From assembly GCA_012934845.2 (NCBI GenBank), contig WNNJ02003577.1, positions 1-64,000 on the forward strand: a stretch of DNA of 64,000 bases, read 5' to 3'. Shown one piece after another: positions 1-12,590 of the stretch (position 1 is its first letter; every line of letters starts with the position of its first letter). The notes under the pieces were generated by a model that was not told the DNA's origin, made no database searches, and saw nothing but the letters and a program-made list of their open reading frames with translations. Source of the stretch: Pomphorhynchus laevis (Eukaryota > Acanthocephala > Palaeacanthocephala > Echinorhynchida > Pomphorhynchidae). A program made the translations under genes and the position numbers.

Positions 1-443
1 AAATAATACTAATTAGTATCATTAAATATAAATTATATATAATTTATTAATAATTATTGTCGCCACATTCAAAATTATTTCAATTAATCTATATGATAAC
101 AGAATTCAATCCTGCGTCGTTTTAGCATTGTGTATTTGAAAATTATATTGTGTGATCGTAAAAACATGTTTGGCTTATTAGGAATAACGATGGCAATAAT
201 GATAAGTTGGCAGCCAACGAATGTAATGGTAGTCCGAAAAAGAAAGTATTCCTGTCATTTGGCATAGACCAAATTCTATCAAAAGAATATAAGGGTAACC
301 ATTATAGAAAATTTAATCAGCAGACATGGAGATAAACTTATTTAGAAAGAAACTCAATTGGCTTATATACTACAGAGAGCGGGTATACGACAGGATCGTT
401 AATTAGATCAAGTCTTGATCATCAAAATCTTGCGAGGAGTACA
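1..443. other. Upstream noncoding DNA
   Basis: AT-rich sequence before the homeobox gene. No long reading frame or recognisable element was seen. It may hold the promoter and 5' leader of the gene that starts at 444. Confidence 0.4.
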
Positions 444-1515
444 ATGGAAAGACTAATAACCGAAAATAACCAAGATACAATTAACGAGGAGTGCATCGAA
501 GTCAATCCATTACAACCTGATTATCGAAATAGCCTATCAAAGGAAGTGGAATATGTTACGAAGTTAATCACAGGCAAATCAGCACGGGAGAAATACAAGC
601 GGACAAAGTTCACTGATTTCCAACGTTATAGGCTTAAAAAACTTTACAGAAAAACCGAATACCCAGAACATAACGAGATTGAACAGCTGGCACGGAACAT
701 GAATCTATCAGTCCATAATATAAAGGTAAAAATTTTTTCGTTACAGAAAATTGAGAATTACCACGACCTTCTAAGACAGCGTTCATTCACACAGTAAAAT
801 GTATTATCCTAGTCATTGGTACTTAATGATAAATCAATAGTTATTGAACATAAGGAAATATTCAAATTATTAAAATTTATGTGATATATCAAAAGTGTGA
901 TATTATGCTTATAAATAAATTGGCTATCGATATGATATATCATTATATCAATAGATATATGCATAGAAATTAAATTTTACAGTTTATATTACTTTGGACT
1001 TTAACTGATATACTCAATAAGGAGGGTCATGGTTAATTTACACTTTTGACCATGTGACCAAAGCACATTGCTTTGTAAAAATAATGTTAATAAAATCATT
1101 CAGCGTCACAAGGTAAATAAATCCAAATGCTTAGTTTTGGAGCATTTATTTAAAATGCCGATATTCTTTATCATTTTAGGTGTGGTTCCAGAATCGACGA
1201 TCGCGAAGAAAGAAGGCCGTGGAGAGTGATTTTTCGGATAACGATTCGCAGCCCATATTTATAAATCCGAAGGCGCTTCCCCATATACCGATCAGTAGGA
1301 AAAATTCAATGCTGCATCAATCGTCAAAACATATTCAGCAAATGATGAATCAGAACCCTCATACCCAACCACCATACCAATCAATTTACTCCACTACTAC
1401 ACCCTTCAAATATCAAAAACCTATCAATCAATCACGAAAACAAATTTCTAAATCATACATATCCAGTAGTGAAGATGAATTACGCAAACACAACAAATCA
1501 GACGGAAATATCTGA
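444..1515 (+). CDS. PRD-like homeobox transcription factor, two exons
   Basis: Exon 1 is 444-725 and exon 2 is 1180-1515, with a 454-base intron (donor GTAAAA at 726, acceptor TTTTAG ending at 1179). The joined frame is 205 residues. A complete 60-residue homeodomain spans residues 49-108, with Arg5, Phe8, Leu16, Tyr20, Trp48, Phe49, Gln50, Asn51 and Arg53 in homeodomain numbering, and the recognition helix reads VWFQNRRSRRKK. The intron falls exactly between homeodomain positions 46 and 47, a site typical of Paired-class homeoboxes. Tyr-Pro at 25-26 also suits that class, and Gln50 would make it PRD-like rather than Pax or bicoid. The C-terminal 97 residues are polar, rich in Gln, Ser and Asn, with no other domain. 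It should act in the nucleus as a DNA-binding regulator. The start at 444 has the context acaATGG; further 5' exons cannot be excluded. The orthology group is not recognised. Confidence 0.85.
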
Positions 1516-2551
1516 TATGGGAGAGTATATACAAAATCCGATAAAGTGTCGATGAAAGTTACTGTGTGGCAACGAAGGAGTTCCGTGTGTAAAGAACGAA
1601 AATTACAATTTTGATGAATGGGCATAAAGAAGTGAAAGAGTTTCAAGTTTTAATAAAATCATAAGATATTGGCTTAATGATCTGATGGGTTGCGCGATAA
1701 AAATTACAACTGTTTTAATCTGAAAGTAAAAAAAACAGTTATAAGTTTTATGATGAAAAATAAAACTGTGCGCTGACAATCATTATGATATCAGAATATA
1801 TTCAGTTGAATATACTATCGATAAATTTCGGGATGCGATATAGTGAAACCTGATTTACCTTTTTAATAAAATCTAAATAATTTACATATTCTGTTATAAG
1901 CGAATGAGATTAAAATTTTGAAGGATGAGTTGTATCTTTACTTTAAAATTAGTCGAAAAATGTACCAAATTGAACGGGTATATCAATTCTGTATATTTTA
2001 ATGAAGTTTTTTTTTATGGTGATGGGCCATGTAAAGGAGTAGTTTCTCGTTACGAGATTACCCATGTATAAAATTTTCTTTATTTGTATTGTTTTATTCC
2101 TGTTACGATTTTTAACTTGAATCAAAACAACCAGAAAAGCCGGAAAGCTTTAAAACTTCTAAAGATCTTTCAGGTTGTTTTATATTTTTCAGTTTTTGAG
2201 TTTATTCTTAAATGTTCATATTATAAATATTAAAATAAAAATAATTGTTAAAATAAAAATATAATTAAGGGAATAAAATAATTGTTGCTTTAATAATTGT
2301 TCCTGAAAGTTAGACTTTTAGTTTTTGACATGTGCATTTTGACATGCTCGTTCTAAGCATTTTGTTAATTCTGTTTTGCAGATGCACAGTCGTTTTAAAC
2401 AAATTTTTAGACGATGTTGCTGATCACGATATGTGACAACAATAAATAATATAATCTTAACATTTTGACAATAAAAATGTCAAGAAAGCGATTACTACTG
2501 CTTGGAATCGTGACTTGGATAGAATGTCCTTTGGTGTTGAATTGTGTTATT
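1516..2551. other. Intergenic AT-rich DNA
   Basis: No convincing gene. It follows the homeobox stop codon and probably contains that gene's 3' UTR. Confidence 0.4.
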
Positions 2552-2744
2552 TCAAAATAATGATGTTTCCAATGTTGCGATAGGCAATTCAAGCGTTCTA
2601 GAAAGATCAGATTGCATCTGACTTTGCTTAACTCGATCATTGCATGTGACGCTACGTAAAAATGGTGTTAGGGTATCGTTAAAGTGCTCTTCCACAAGTG
2701 CATCGGCCTTAGAGTTCCACTTCTTATTCGTCACATTTGCAAAG
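2552..2744 (-). CDS. Possible terminal exon of an unrecognised gene
   Basis: On the minus strand a splice-acceptor-like ACCGTAG (AG at 2746-2745) is followed by 63 open codons and a TGA. The peptide begins FANVTNKKWNSKAD and ends LELPIATLETSLF; it is polar and helical in character and looks protein-like rather than random AT sequence. A second open stretch upstream (2804-2986, -) could be another exon, but no donor with the right phase was found, so the two were not joined. No family is recognised. It may equally be an old transposon piece. Confidence 0.25.
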
Positions 2745-3424
2745 CTACGGTTTTACTTCGAACATATTTAAATACTTTAAGCAGAAAATAATCAACCTTG
2801 AAACTAAGCTTTTTCAGACTCCAGTGTATCCACAAGACAAATGGCGAGAGGCTGGTTCAGCAATGATACCTCTTCTATAAAGGTCACTACTACACGGCTA
2901 TCATAATAGATTTTATCACATTCGCATATCATAAGATTCGCATACTGATAGTTGCTTGTGTGGCCATTGCCACAAATACTGCTCATTCATACTGCACATT
3001 TGTTATTGCACTGTACCCCTGGAAGTAGTCTTGTTGAAATTAATAATGAAGATTTAATAGTCATTGATTATTTGATCGTTTTCTTTTGATAATATTTTTT
3101 AATTTGTAAGATTTGATTATGTATCCCAAGCAGATAGGCACAGTGGTAAAGTAAAACGCTTTTCATTATTATAATATTATCACATTGAATGAAATGTGCC
3201 GTCTGATAGTCTTCCTCTGTATTAAGCAGTGGGAGGGATATGGTACTGATGAGTCATTGTGATGACGAAACGGTAATTGCTACTGTTATCGTCGTTCTTC
3301 CGCGTCTGGCTAAAAATGATTGTGTGCATAATTCACGCGGAATATTCTCACACCCCTCTTGAAAATTAAAAAAGATATTAGCCGATAAAAAAGAGACCTG
3401 CACTGGCATTTGCAGTGCTTTTGC

Positions 3425-3595
3425 TAATGATCCTATTTGGTGAAGCATTAGTAGGATCATTGCTAATGATCCTACTAATGGATCATTGCTAATGATCCAT
3501 TAGTAGGATCATTGCAAATAGGATCATTAGTAGTTGATCATTGCAAATAGGATCATTGCTAATGATCCTATTTGGTGAAGCATTATTTGATCAAT
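3425..3595. repeat. Interlaced direct and inverted repeats (aatgatcc units)
   Basis: Short units such as GCTAATGATCCTA, GGATCATTGC and ATTAGTAGGATCATT recur in both orientations about ten times. The whole tract starts and ends with near-identical TTTGCTAATGATCCTATTTG / GCTAATGATCCTATTTGGTG segments that continue into GAAGCATTA. The stretch can fold back on itself repeatedly. It is a local cryptic or palindromic minisatellite with no coding content. Confidence 0.7.
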
Positions 3596-4016
3596 GAACG
3601 AGGAATATTTTTTTTATTAAAATGTGAGTATTATGAACAAATGTTTATTAGCATTGAGTAGCAAAAATTTTGACGTCAAAGTTGTGCCCGTGAAGCGAAA
3701 ATTTGTGAAATAATACTTGTATTTATAATCAAAATTTTGAAATATAATCTTCTTGCAAACTAATATAAAATAATATTGATTGATTTGAGAAATGTAGATT
3801 TAAGAAATCTACATTTACGAAATGTAGATTTCGATTATTTATATTTGATCAATGAACGGGAATAATTTTTCATTAAGATACGTGAAATATGCGACGTGAC
3901 AGATGAATGAGTACTGATAATAGTTGGTTCCGTGATTTAATGCATTCTTTAACATTACAATCTAAAAAATTGAATTCAACAACATTTTCAACTTATCAAT
4001 CAGCATAATTAGATCA
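3596..4016. other. Intergenic AT-rich DNA
   Basis: Nothing gene-like. It contains a short repeated phrase (GAAATCTACATTT and its inverse GAAATGTAGATTT near 3790-3830). Confidence 0.4.
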
Positions 4017-4405
4017 ATGGATCCAACTGTATGCGGTTTTCATCAAATTTCTGGGTTTTGCGATAATTCTAATTGCGAACAAGTTCATGTAATTTTTTTG
4101 AAATGTTCGAAGAATACACTCTCAACCCGCACAATAAGAGCAAATAAACAATCATAAAATATCTTACAATGTAAAATCCAATAAGGAAAGTGAAATCGTT
4201 GCGGTTGAATTATCTGATGCACTGGGATGCTCAGTGTGTTATGAAAAAGTCAAAACCATTAGTAATAAATCGGATGCTCGATTTGCGTTGCTTCAGAATT
4301 GTCATCATTTGTTTTGTCTAAATTGTATCCGTCGATGGAAATCAGCAAGATATACCGGGCCCTGTTTTTGAATTAGGAAAGACATGCCCACTATGTAACT
4401 TCTGA
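4017..4405 (+). pseudogene. Makorin-like CCCH/RING protein pseudogene
   Basis: The first frame starts at ATG 4017 and shows a CCCH zinc finger, Cys-x8-Cys-x4-Cys-x3-His, then stops. About 100 bases later another frame gives a RING finger resembling makorins: CSVC, a spacer, then NCHHLFCLNCIRRWKSARY. The last RING cysteine pair, KTCPLCNF, lies in a third frame behind a TGA, just before a stop at 4403-4405. In makorins, CCCH fingers flank a RING with the same CNH-type middle and IR(R/K)W motif, and the protein is a ubiquitin E3 ligase. Here the stop codons and at least two frame changes mark a decayed copy. No introns are evident, so a retrocopy is possible but not shown. Confidence 0.6.
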
Positions 4406-4638
4406 TTTAGGGTAACCATCATTTACTAGTACAATAGCAAAGACGAAACATTTGTTTTGTCTAAATTGTTTTGTCATTTGTCATTTGTTTTGTCATTTGT
4501 TTTGTCTAAATTGTATCCGTCGATGGAGATCAGCAAGATATACCAGGCCCTGTTTCTGAATTAGGAAAGACATGCCCACTATGTAACTTCTGATTTAGGG
4601 TAACCATCATTTACAGGTACAATAGCAAAGACGAAACT
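4311..4638 (+). repeat. Tandem duplication of the RING fragment
   Basis: A block of about 140 bases beginning GTTTTGTCTAAATTGTATCC at 4311 is repeated from 4499 (period 188) with a few substitutions. It carries the second half of the RING and the following noncoding tail. The join between copies is filled by a short TTTGTCATTTG / TTTTGTC microsatellite (4450-4505). Both copies share the same premature TGA, so the stop predates the duplication. Confidence 0.75.
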
Positions 4639-5996
4639 CAGCATTTTTAATAACATAAAACAGTTTCACGGGTGGACCGCACATATTTCTATCTTGGACA
4701 AGGTCACTGTCTATTTGAACAAAACTGAAAGTGCAAGCTTTTTTCTTAAGATTCTTACAAAATTCATTTAATATTTTTACAAAGATATTTTATTCAATTT
4801 TCGCATATTTAAAAACAAAATCAATTTGATAATGGTTAACTTAATTGTCTAAATATTTTCATTTTCTAAATGTTTTGAATAAATTTCCCAAACATTTTGA
4901 TGTCATTATTATGCCCATGAAGCGAAAATTTTTGAATTATTGATTTGATAATTAAAAAATTAAAATATTGTCTAATACAATTAAATTATTGTCTTATCTG
5001 TTTGCAAATATATTTTTTACTGTTTTATTTTCTTACAAACGGTTTCTAATTAATAACGACTGAAAGTATATTTAAAAACTTATCTGCTTATAAATTTCTT
5101 ATCCACAGACAAAATAAATAATTTAATTTCTTCAATTTGTATTTAATTTTTTTATTAATTTTTACTTCTACAATAAATTCTTTAATCTCAAACTTTTTAA
5201 AGTATAAAATTGAGAGATTGCCTATATTTCCACATAGGAAACAGCTATTTCTTGATAAACAAACCGTCAATCATTTGAATATTCCAAGAATTTATGGTTG
5301 CTAGTTAGATATTGTGAACTTCATAACGGAACTATTATTGTCATATTTGCCATCATTGTAGAACTAGAATAGATTAAAATCAAGCGAATGATATTAAATG
5401 GTTTATATTTGTTCGGTATCGCGAATAAAGCGAATCAAAATTATGTCAGTTTCAAAACATTGTCTAGAATGCACACGATAACATAAAAATAACACAGTCG
5501 TGAACAAATCCAATCGGATAGTAACTCACCAGCTTCATCTTTAACTCAACAATTTGAAATACCTAACTGATAGTGCTCAGAGAATAACAAAGATATTTGC
5601 AGATAGAGCAATAATTTAATTATTATGTAATCTTCAAAAATTCATAAAAATATTAAAGTAAATACAATTAGCTATAAATAAATATACGGATATATATAGT
5701 TTCAGTTAACTGATTTAATTTAATTAGAGTAATTTTTTTTATTTTATTAGACATAATATTTTAGTAATTCAAGTTTATACATTTAAATTACATAATATTT
5801 TAGTTGAAATTTTCGATTGATCTTTTTATATTTTTTAATAAATTCAAATTAATTTTAAAATTTAATTTCTATAAAATTAATTTAAAGTAACGAATTTAAT
5901 ATTGAGATATTAGATATCCAAATATCGTAATTCATATCGTACCCTTTATAAAAATATAGTTCTTTCAGATATATAAAATATAGTTCAATCAGATAC
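4639..5996. other. Intergenic AT-rich DNA
   Basis: No supported gene. The 60-codon frame at 5088-5270 (-) is lysine- and isoleucine-rich, as expected of AT-rich noncoding DNA. Near 5700-5720 there is a short match (TTTCAGTTAACTGATTTAATTT) to the tail of the dispersed repeat described at 22.9 and 48.2 kb. Confidence 0.35.
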
Positions 5997-6186
5997 AATT
6001 CTATTTACCGAAAGAGGAAATTTTTATTGATATTTCGCTAACCTCTGTTAACATCTTCAGAAAGTTTTCTGAAGATGTTAACAGAGGTTAGCGAAATATC
6101 AATAAAAATTTCCTCTTTTCTCTGATCCAGCTTCAATAATTCTTTATCAATAATGGATTATCAACTATTTAAAATTCTATTTACCG
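5997..6186. mobile_element. Perfect fold-back (MITE-like) element with 14-base direct repeats
   Basis: Positions 6011-6063 and 6066-6118 are exact inverted copies, 53 bases each, separated by two bases. The arm contains the phrase GATATTTCGCTAACCTCTG. The hairpin and its right flank (to about 6172) are bounded by a 14-base direct repeat, AATTCTATTTACCG, at 5997-6010 and 6173-6186, which looks like a target-site duplication. Related arms occur at 42862-43039 and 62735-62815. No protein is encoded, so mobility would need a transposase from elsewhere. Confidence 0.8.
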
Positions 6187-6949
6187 TTATATTTGCAAAA
6201 TTTAAATTCCAGACCGGTGCATTCAATCTATCTGACGTATTGAGCATTTGTCCTCTAGCAGACGAAAATGACCGGTAGGAGTGAAAAGGCATTTTGATGA
6301 CTGTTACAGTTATCGGATAGTCAATGGTATTTAATATACGTAGAAAATGCTCAATGCTCCAAGCTGTTTAAACAAAAGAATGTAAGCGCCTTTAAATATA
6401 AAATAATACAGTCAGAGATAGTCATATAATTGTCTATGACTACCTTTGGTGGTCTAATTTTGGTAGTCATAAAAAATCACATTTAGATGATAAACACAAA
6501 ACCGTGTTACGTCATTGATGTCACAAAAATTATTTTATTAATAAAATGCACAAGTATCTTTTAATATATTATATTATTATATATTATTAAATTATTTAAA
6601 ATGTATTAAAACGTAAAAATACTTATTACCCCACATTTTAGTTTTTCATAGCAGATAATTATTGGATCGCATGCAAAATAGAAACAAAATCATCAATTTA
6701 AAAATAAGATTTTATTGAATTTAACTAGAGTGACTACACTTTGCATTGATACTGTTTTGGATTATATTTTGGTTAATTGTGTACACCACTGCGTGAGTTT
6801 AAAACTTCACTGTGGATTAATATAATTTTAATTATATTAAAATCAATTTTGTGAAATCAGAATTATAGAGAGTTATGAGAATTTTTTATACCAAATACAT
6901 GTTGCCGGACTCAAAAACGTTGCCGGACTCTTTCAAATAAGCTCTGACC
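6187..6949. other. Intergenic AT-rich DNA
   Basis: No gene seen. The short repeated phrase TTGCCGGACTC occurs twice at about 6903-6930, just before the transposase remnant. Confidence 0.35.
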
Positions 6950-7836
6950 GCTGTAGCTCACGTGGTAAATTTCATTGATGAGAAAGCGCTTAATCATAGA
7001 ATTTTTAGAGCATTCTGCGAAGAAGTAGGAACGGAACATAACGTATTGTTATTTCACACCGAATTACGGTGGCTTTCTCGAGGTCGTGTATTGGATAGGA
7101 CGGTAAGCCTGTCTGATAAAATTACTTTGTTTTCGAGGAATGTCGATCATAAAGCGTCGGAAAAGTTTGAAGATGAAGAATTCTTAGTCATTATGTGTTA
7201 CCTGGCTTATATTTTTGAACACATCAACTATCTGAATTTGTTGTTACAAAATCAAATGATATCAGATTCTCTGTTTCCAGAAAGTTAATGCCTCCATGAA
7301 TAAGCTACCTATGTGAAGAAAACGAGTCGTCAAAGGAAGTCAATTTCAGATTGCTCGATGATAAGCTTAAAAATACAGATGCTTCAGAGGACTTGATTAA
7401 AAACATTATGGAACATCTGTTAGAATTAGAAATTAAATTCGCATATTATCTTAGTGATAAACCAAACTTCTTCTTTTGGATTGAACAACCCGATTTGCGA
7501 AAATCGAAGAAGAAAATGAATTAGCAGATGAGGTCATAGATCTTTAAACAAACTCCAGAGCCAAAACAATATCTGAGGCCAACGAATTACACGATTTCTG
7601 GCTTCGACAGATCATTGCGTATTTATGTCTATCAAGGGTAGCGCTCCATGAAATTTAGCCATTTCCAACAATTTATCTTTGCGAGCAGGGTTTCTCTACT
7701 TTGAATCTATTAAAAACGAAGTCGAGGAACATACTTGAACCCAGCAATCACATGAGACTGGCATTATCGAAGTTGGAACCATGGATTCAGCAGTTGATGA
7801 ATAGAAAACAGGAACAACCATCTCATTAATTAAAAT
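6950..7836 (+). pseudogene. hAT-type (ZBED5-like) transposase remnant
   Basis: The open part at 6962-7288 reads VNFIDEKALNHRIFRAFCEE, followed by TELRWLSRGRVLDR and LAYIFEHINYLNLLLQ. These are the core phrases of hAT transposase-derived ZBED5/SCAND3-type proteins. Homology continues downstream in shifting frames to about 7830: the C-terminal dimerisation region is recognisable as PFPTIYLCEQGFSTLNLLK, then MRLALSKLEPWIQQL and QEQPSH. The N-terminal BED finger and the first half of the catalytic domain are missing, and several stops and frameshifts occur after 7288. A hAT enzyme would cut and paste DNA; this copy cannot be active. No terminal inverted repeats were found around it. Confidence 0.8.
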
Positions 7837-9635
7837 TAATTATATTGTAATATATGATAATCATTGTTGTACGAAACTTTTATTGTAAAATCATTTATTC
7901 TGTTTCTCAGATTTATTCAAATTATTAATAAGTTGTTTTACCTTTCGTGAAAACTTAATATACCTGTGATCTGAAAAATTAACTTCATTTTGTGAGAAAA
8001 TGTTTGGGTTGAGTCACGATGTCACTAGGCGGAGCAATGTTGGGTCACTGTTCAATGGACGTTAAAAAACACTAGAGAATGATTTGTTTCTTTCTACGAT
8101 CTCGTTAGCAGATGTCGGATGAATCATTCGAACAGTACCTAGAACTCCGAACCCTTATATTGTAATATATAATAACTTTTGTGCACAGCAGAAAATTAAT
8201 TTTGAATTGTTATTTTATAATTATTTTAAACTAAATAAAACTGAAATTGCTTTGATGGTTGGAGTTTTGTATGATTCTAGTAAAGTATTTTTTAATTTAC
8301 TTTAAGATATAATTTCAATACAATGTTGAATTTGTTAAGGTTCTGTCCCGCTTCCAAAATATTTGTAATTATTTATCACAAAGCTAAATATTAACAAAAT
8401 AAAATTTCAATTGCAACATATATGTCGAAAACAAAACTTGACACCAAACTTACTGCAATTATTGCTATCCTTACAAATCCTCGGTTTTGTTTAAATAAAG
8501 TATAAACTACAAAGTCCGTTAGTCATAATGTTGCGAAAATTAATTAATTTTTTCTTAACAATTAATTGTTTAAGAGACCAAGAAAAATAGTAAACTAAAA
8601 TGCAAAAATATAATTAATGGAATAAAAAATAAAAAATTAAACAACTTATTGAAGTACCGCCGATTTAAACATAACTTATTAAAGTAACATATTGAAGCTG
8701 AATAGTAAATCAAGAATTATATAATTGGCATACCCACTACGACTTGATTGTTAATAGCGATGATTTCGTCACCAAACCAAATTCCGCTTGTATTAGATAA
8801 TTGACCTTCTCTGTCCTTTTAGAGAAATTATTTAATCAATTGATTTAAATATTCAAATGTCACCGTTCGATGTTGGCTGACCAAAAAAGTCAATCGGGTT
8901 GTAACCACTAGTTCATATCCTTTTAGCTAAAATATCTATTGGTTGCTTTTGTATAAATCACTATAAATTCAAAATTTGGAAGGATGAAATATTAAAATAA
9001 TTTAATATTAATAATATTAATTTAATATCTGATAATATTAAAATATAATCAAATCATATTTATATTTGTTTTAATAATCAGATAATATTTGTTTTGATAA
9101 TCAGATAATATTTGTTTTGATAATATTTGTTATAGATGTATTTATATGATTTTGTATAAATCACATGATAAATTCAACATTTGGAAAAATAGAAAATAAA
9201 TCAGGTCATAATTATATGATAATTGAATAATAATTACCAAAAAATGAATAACAAATTTATTATTTAAATTAATAATTAAGTAAATAATTCTTAAAATTAA
9301 GAAAATATGTGAATTAAAGCATTTTCTCTGACTACTTGAGAATCTCTGTTGTACCAAAAAAGCCATTATTCGCTGCATAGGAGAAGAAAATTGTTATGAG
9401 ACTATAGAATAGACATCAATTTCAAATATCAAAGGAGGAAAGTTGAAGTGGTAGATTTGACTTTTTAAGAGAAGGTATTTGATCCAACCTACTAGAGTAC
9501 CACAGGATGAAGACATATACAATCTAACAGCAAGTAATCTGATTAAGGGTTTTATTATTTTTAATGAATAAAAATATATTTTATTATTTATTTACATAAC
9601 ATTTACTTATAAACAAAATTTGTTCATTGTTTCCA
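7837..9635. other. Intergenic AT-rich DNA
   Basis: No gene supported. At 9060-9130 the phrase GATAATATTTGTTTTGATAATCA is repeated in tandem. The 78-codon frame at 9142-9378 (-) is low-complexity Ile/Asn/Leu and was not accepted. Confidence 0.4.
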
Positions 9636-12590
9636 CTAATCCGAAGGCCGGGTTGTGGAGGCAGTGGAGAAGTGACCATTTATCACAGTCCTAAGTGGCC
9701 GACTAAACTTCCCTTTCACATAGTTCCAAGCATTCCTTGACAGGATAGAGAGTATGCTCTCTACACCTGTATTGAGGTCTGCCTCGGGGTCTCCGTTTAT
9801 AAAGTTCAATCTGGAACACCACAAGGAATATATCCCCGAGCCATTCTCAAAACGTGGCAAGCTACACCAGCTGACTTCCTTCAACATAGAGGAGGAGCAA
9901 CGTTACTCCAAGTTTCTCACGGATGACCGAGTTCCGAACTTAATTTCTAAGGATAAAGCCAGCCACACCACAAAGGAACCTCATCTTGGTCGCCTTAGTC
10001 GAGATGAAGTCCTTTCAGTCATGACCTAAAGTTTACGCACATAGGTGAAGATAGGTAAGAAGAGTGTGCGATAAATTTTTCTCGTTACCACAACTGATCT
10101 GTGCAAAAAAAAACAATTACCGCGTTAGCTGCACAGATCAGTATCTCAATCTCTCTATTATTCATACTATTACTTGAGAACAATACGCCCAAATACTTAA
10201 ACTATTCCACGTCGGGTAAGATTTTATCACCAATTAGTGTCGATGATTCTACCTTGTTCCGAGCAGAGCACATCGACACAGTTTTAGATTTGTTAACAAC
10301 CATATCGGCCACTTGACATTCCGCCGTATATCGGTTCTGTAAGCATTGTAAATTAGCAGTATTGGAGGCCAGCAAGACAACATCGTTTGCGAAAAGCAAA
10401 GATGGGATACAGATGGGACTAAACTGAAGATTAAACTCCGACAAATGGCCCCGTTCAAAATTTTTCCCATGTAATCAAGGAACAAAAGTGGCGACAGTTA
10501 ACATCCTTGACGGAGCCCAACACCTACAAAATACGACTCAGAATTCCTGCCTAAAGCAATAGCACAACTCGCACTTAGTTCATACAAAACTTTGTTCTTC
10601 TTCAGTACATCCCACAGCATATATTTCGTTATCTGGTCGAACAACTTTTTCAAATTCATAAAACACATGGGAACTGGTTGAGCGTACTTCCGTGTTCATT
10701 CGAGAATAATTGAAAGAGTAAAGTGCCTATACGTACTTCCTCGACCAGCACAAATGCCACATTGCTCTTCCTGCAACTACTCGTCGACTATCGGTCTTAT
10801 TCCTTACTCAAGGATCTTGGCAAATTGCTTACCGGGCAAATAGCTCAAAGATCCGGGCAGGCTAAGAGAGTAATGCCCTATAATTTGAACATTCTCTTCG
10901 ATTTCCCTTTTATAGATCGCAATCACCAACCTAGGTTGCCAATCACTAGGATTTTTTTGACTAAAGTGCTACGTTGAATAGTCGTGTTATTAATTTCATA
11001 CCTTCAACGTGACAGCCTTCAAATTTCGCGTCGAATCTCATCAACCCCAGCAGATTTGCTATTACGAAGTTTGTGAATTACAGTAATGACCTCTGTCAAG
11101 GTGATGGGATTTTCCATTAAGTTCGAAGATTCTTTCACAATAGAAGGCGCTTCATCAGTATTGATGATACCTCTAAAATGCCCTTTCCAGCGACTAAGTA
11201 TGTCTCCGATATCGGTTAGCAGATGCCCATAATTGTCTAAAACAGTCTAAGCAAATTTCTGCTTTCCAACACGAAGGGCTTTGATCGTTCTCTAGAATAT
11301 CTTAGAAGCCGACAGATAATCAAGTTTGATACGCTCATTAAACTTTGCCAAAGTTGCTTTCTTTGAATCAGCAACTGCAAGAGCTGCAGTTTTTTGGCAT
11401 TTCGATATATTTCTACAGCATCCAGTGACCTATCAGGTATGATTGCCTTAAGTGTTAATTTATTCTGATGAACGGCAGTTCTTACTATTGGTGTCTACCA
11501 AGCAGTTCGATGATTGCCACAACGACAGGCACCTATTGTTTTCAAGACACAGCTCTTCGAAGTCGCTTAGTTAAGCGGAGGTTTGAACATTGACCATTCT
11601 TATTCGATATCCTCAACCTCTTTATGCAATAAGCCAAAGTCTGCCCGGATATAGTTAGTAAATAATTCCCTCACGAAAGCATCTTCCAGACGTTCCCAAC
11701 GAAACTTAACACTACGTTTTGGTTTCCTAGGTCTGTCTGGTAACCTACTTTGCCATCAAATTTTACTAACTACAAGGTAGTGATCGGTTAACGGTTCAGC
11801 CCCTCTCTTCACACGCGTGTCCAGGACATATCGTCACAAATCAGATAATACGATTACGAAATTGATCATTGATCGTTGACTAAGAGTATCCTTCCTGATG
11901 CAATGTGCATCGGAGGATCTCTTTATATTCGAACATGGTGTTGATTATTGACAAATTGTTACGAGAGTAAAAATGCAACAACTCAACAAAACTTTTGTTC
12001 AGATCGTGGGTTCCGTTCTACCCCACCACTCCCTTCCATGTAGCGTATTCATTGCTGACGTGAGCATTGAAATCGCCCAATAAAATGAGAGAATCATCCG
12101 TAGTTTTACTATCAAGTAACTCCTAAACATCATCCACAAAAGCTGCGTATTCTGAGCTAGTGTTGAGTGCATTAGCACACACAACAGTTAACCTCTTTTC
12201 TCCTTTGACTAAGAACGTCAACCTTTCATTTACTAGGCAAAACTTCTCTGCAGTTAACGACAACCGGGGTTTGTGACTATCCCCACACTTGCTTGTCGCG
12301 CTTTCCCGAAGCAACTCATAAATATTGCAAGGTCTAACCTTGATCCAAAAGTAGAGTACCGAAAGCAGAATAATGAAGAGAGGTAATTCTGACTATTTCA
12401 AAACCGGAGCGACTTACCTCCCTCATTAGATCTGATCTTTCCATTTCAGCGAAGTAATGTTTCACCTTTCTGCAGATAGACTAGTCCACTGCACTAAACG
12501 TCAACGTTGGCTGATCTATTCCGCACAACTGATCAAGAGCACAGCATCCGACTTTGGCAATTCCTTCAGTCAGTGATGATTTGTCAATCG
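9636..12590 (-). mobile_element. LINE copy A, degraded, endonuclease to 3' end (APE-type)
   Basis: This is the minus-strand partner of the LINE at 12.9-16.06 kb. Reading from 12.6 kb downward: an endonuclease fragment (NERLTFLVKGEKRLTVVCA, about 12260-12180), a GDFNAHV-like phrase near 12070, an RT palm with FANDVVLLAS in place of the usual FADDVVLLA (about 10395-10370), then a C-terminal tail. The last 50 bases match the 3' end of the plus copy (CACTGCCTCCACAACCC versus CACTGCCTCCACGACCC). Both copies also share CTTTTGGATCAAGGTTAGAC near the endonuclease start. Many stops and frameshifts are present. The first Asp of the RT catalytic pair is Asn here. The short 3' tail recalls RTE-like elements, but the clade is not certain. 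Confidence 0.8.

Noticed and set aside
5088-5270. Small lysine-rich protein
   Set aside because: Composition is that of AT-rich noncoding DNA, with no splice or start support.
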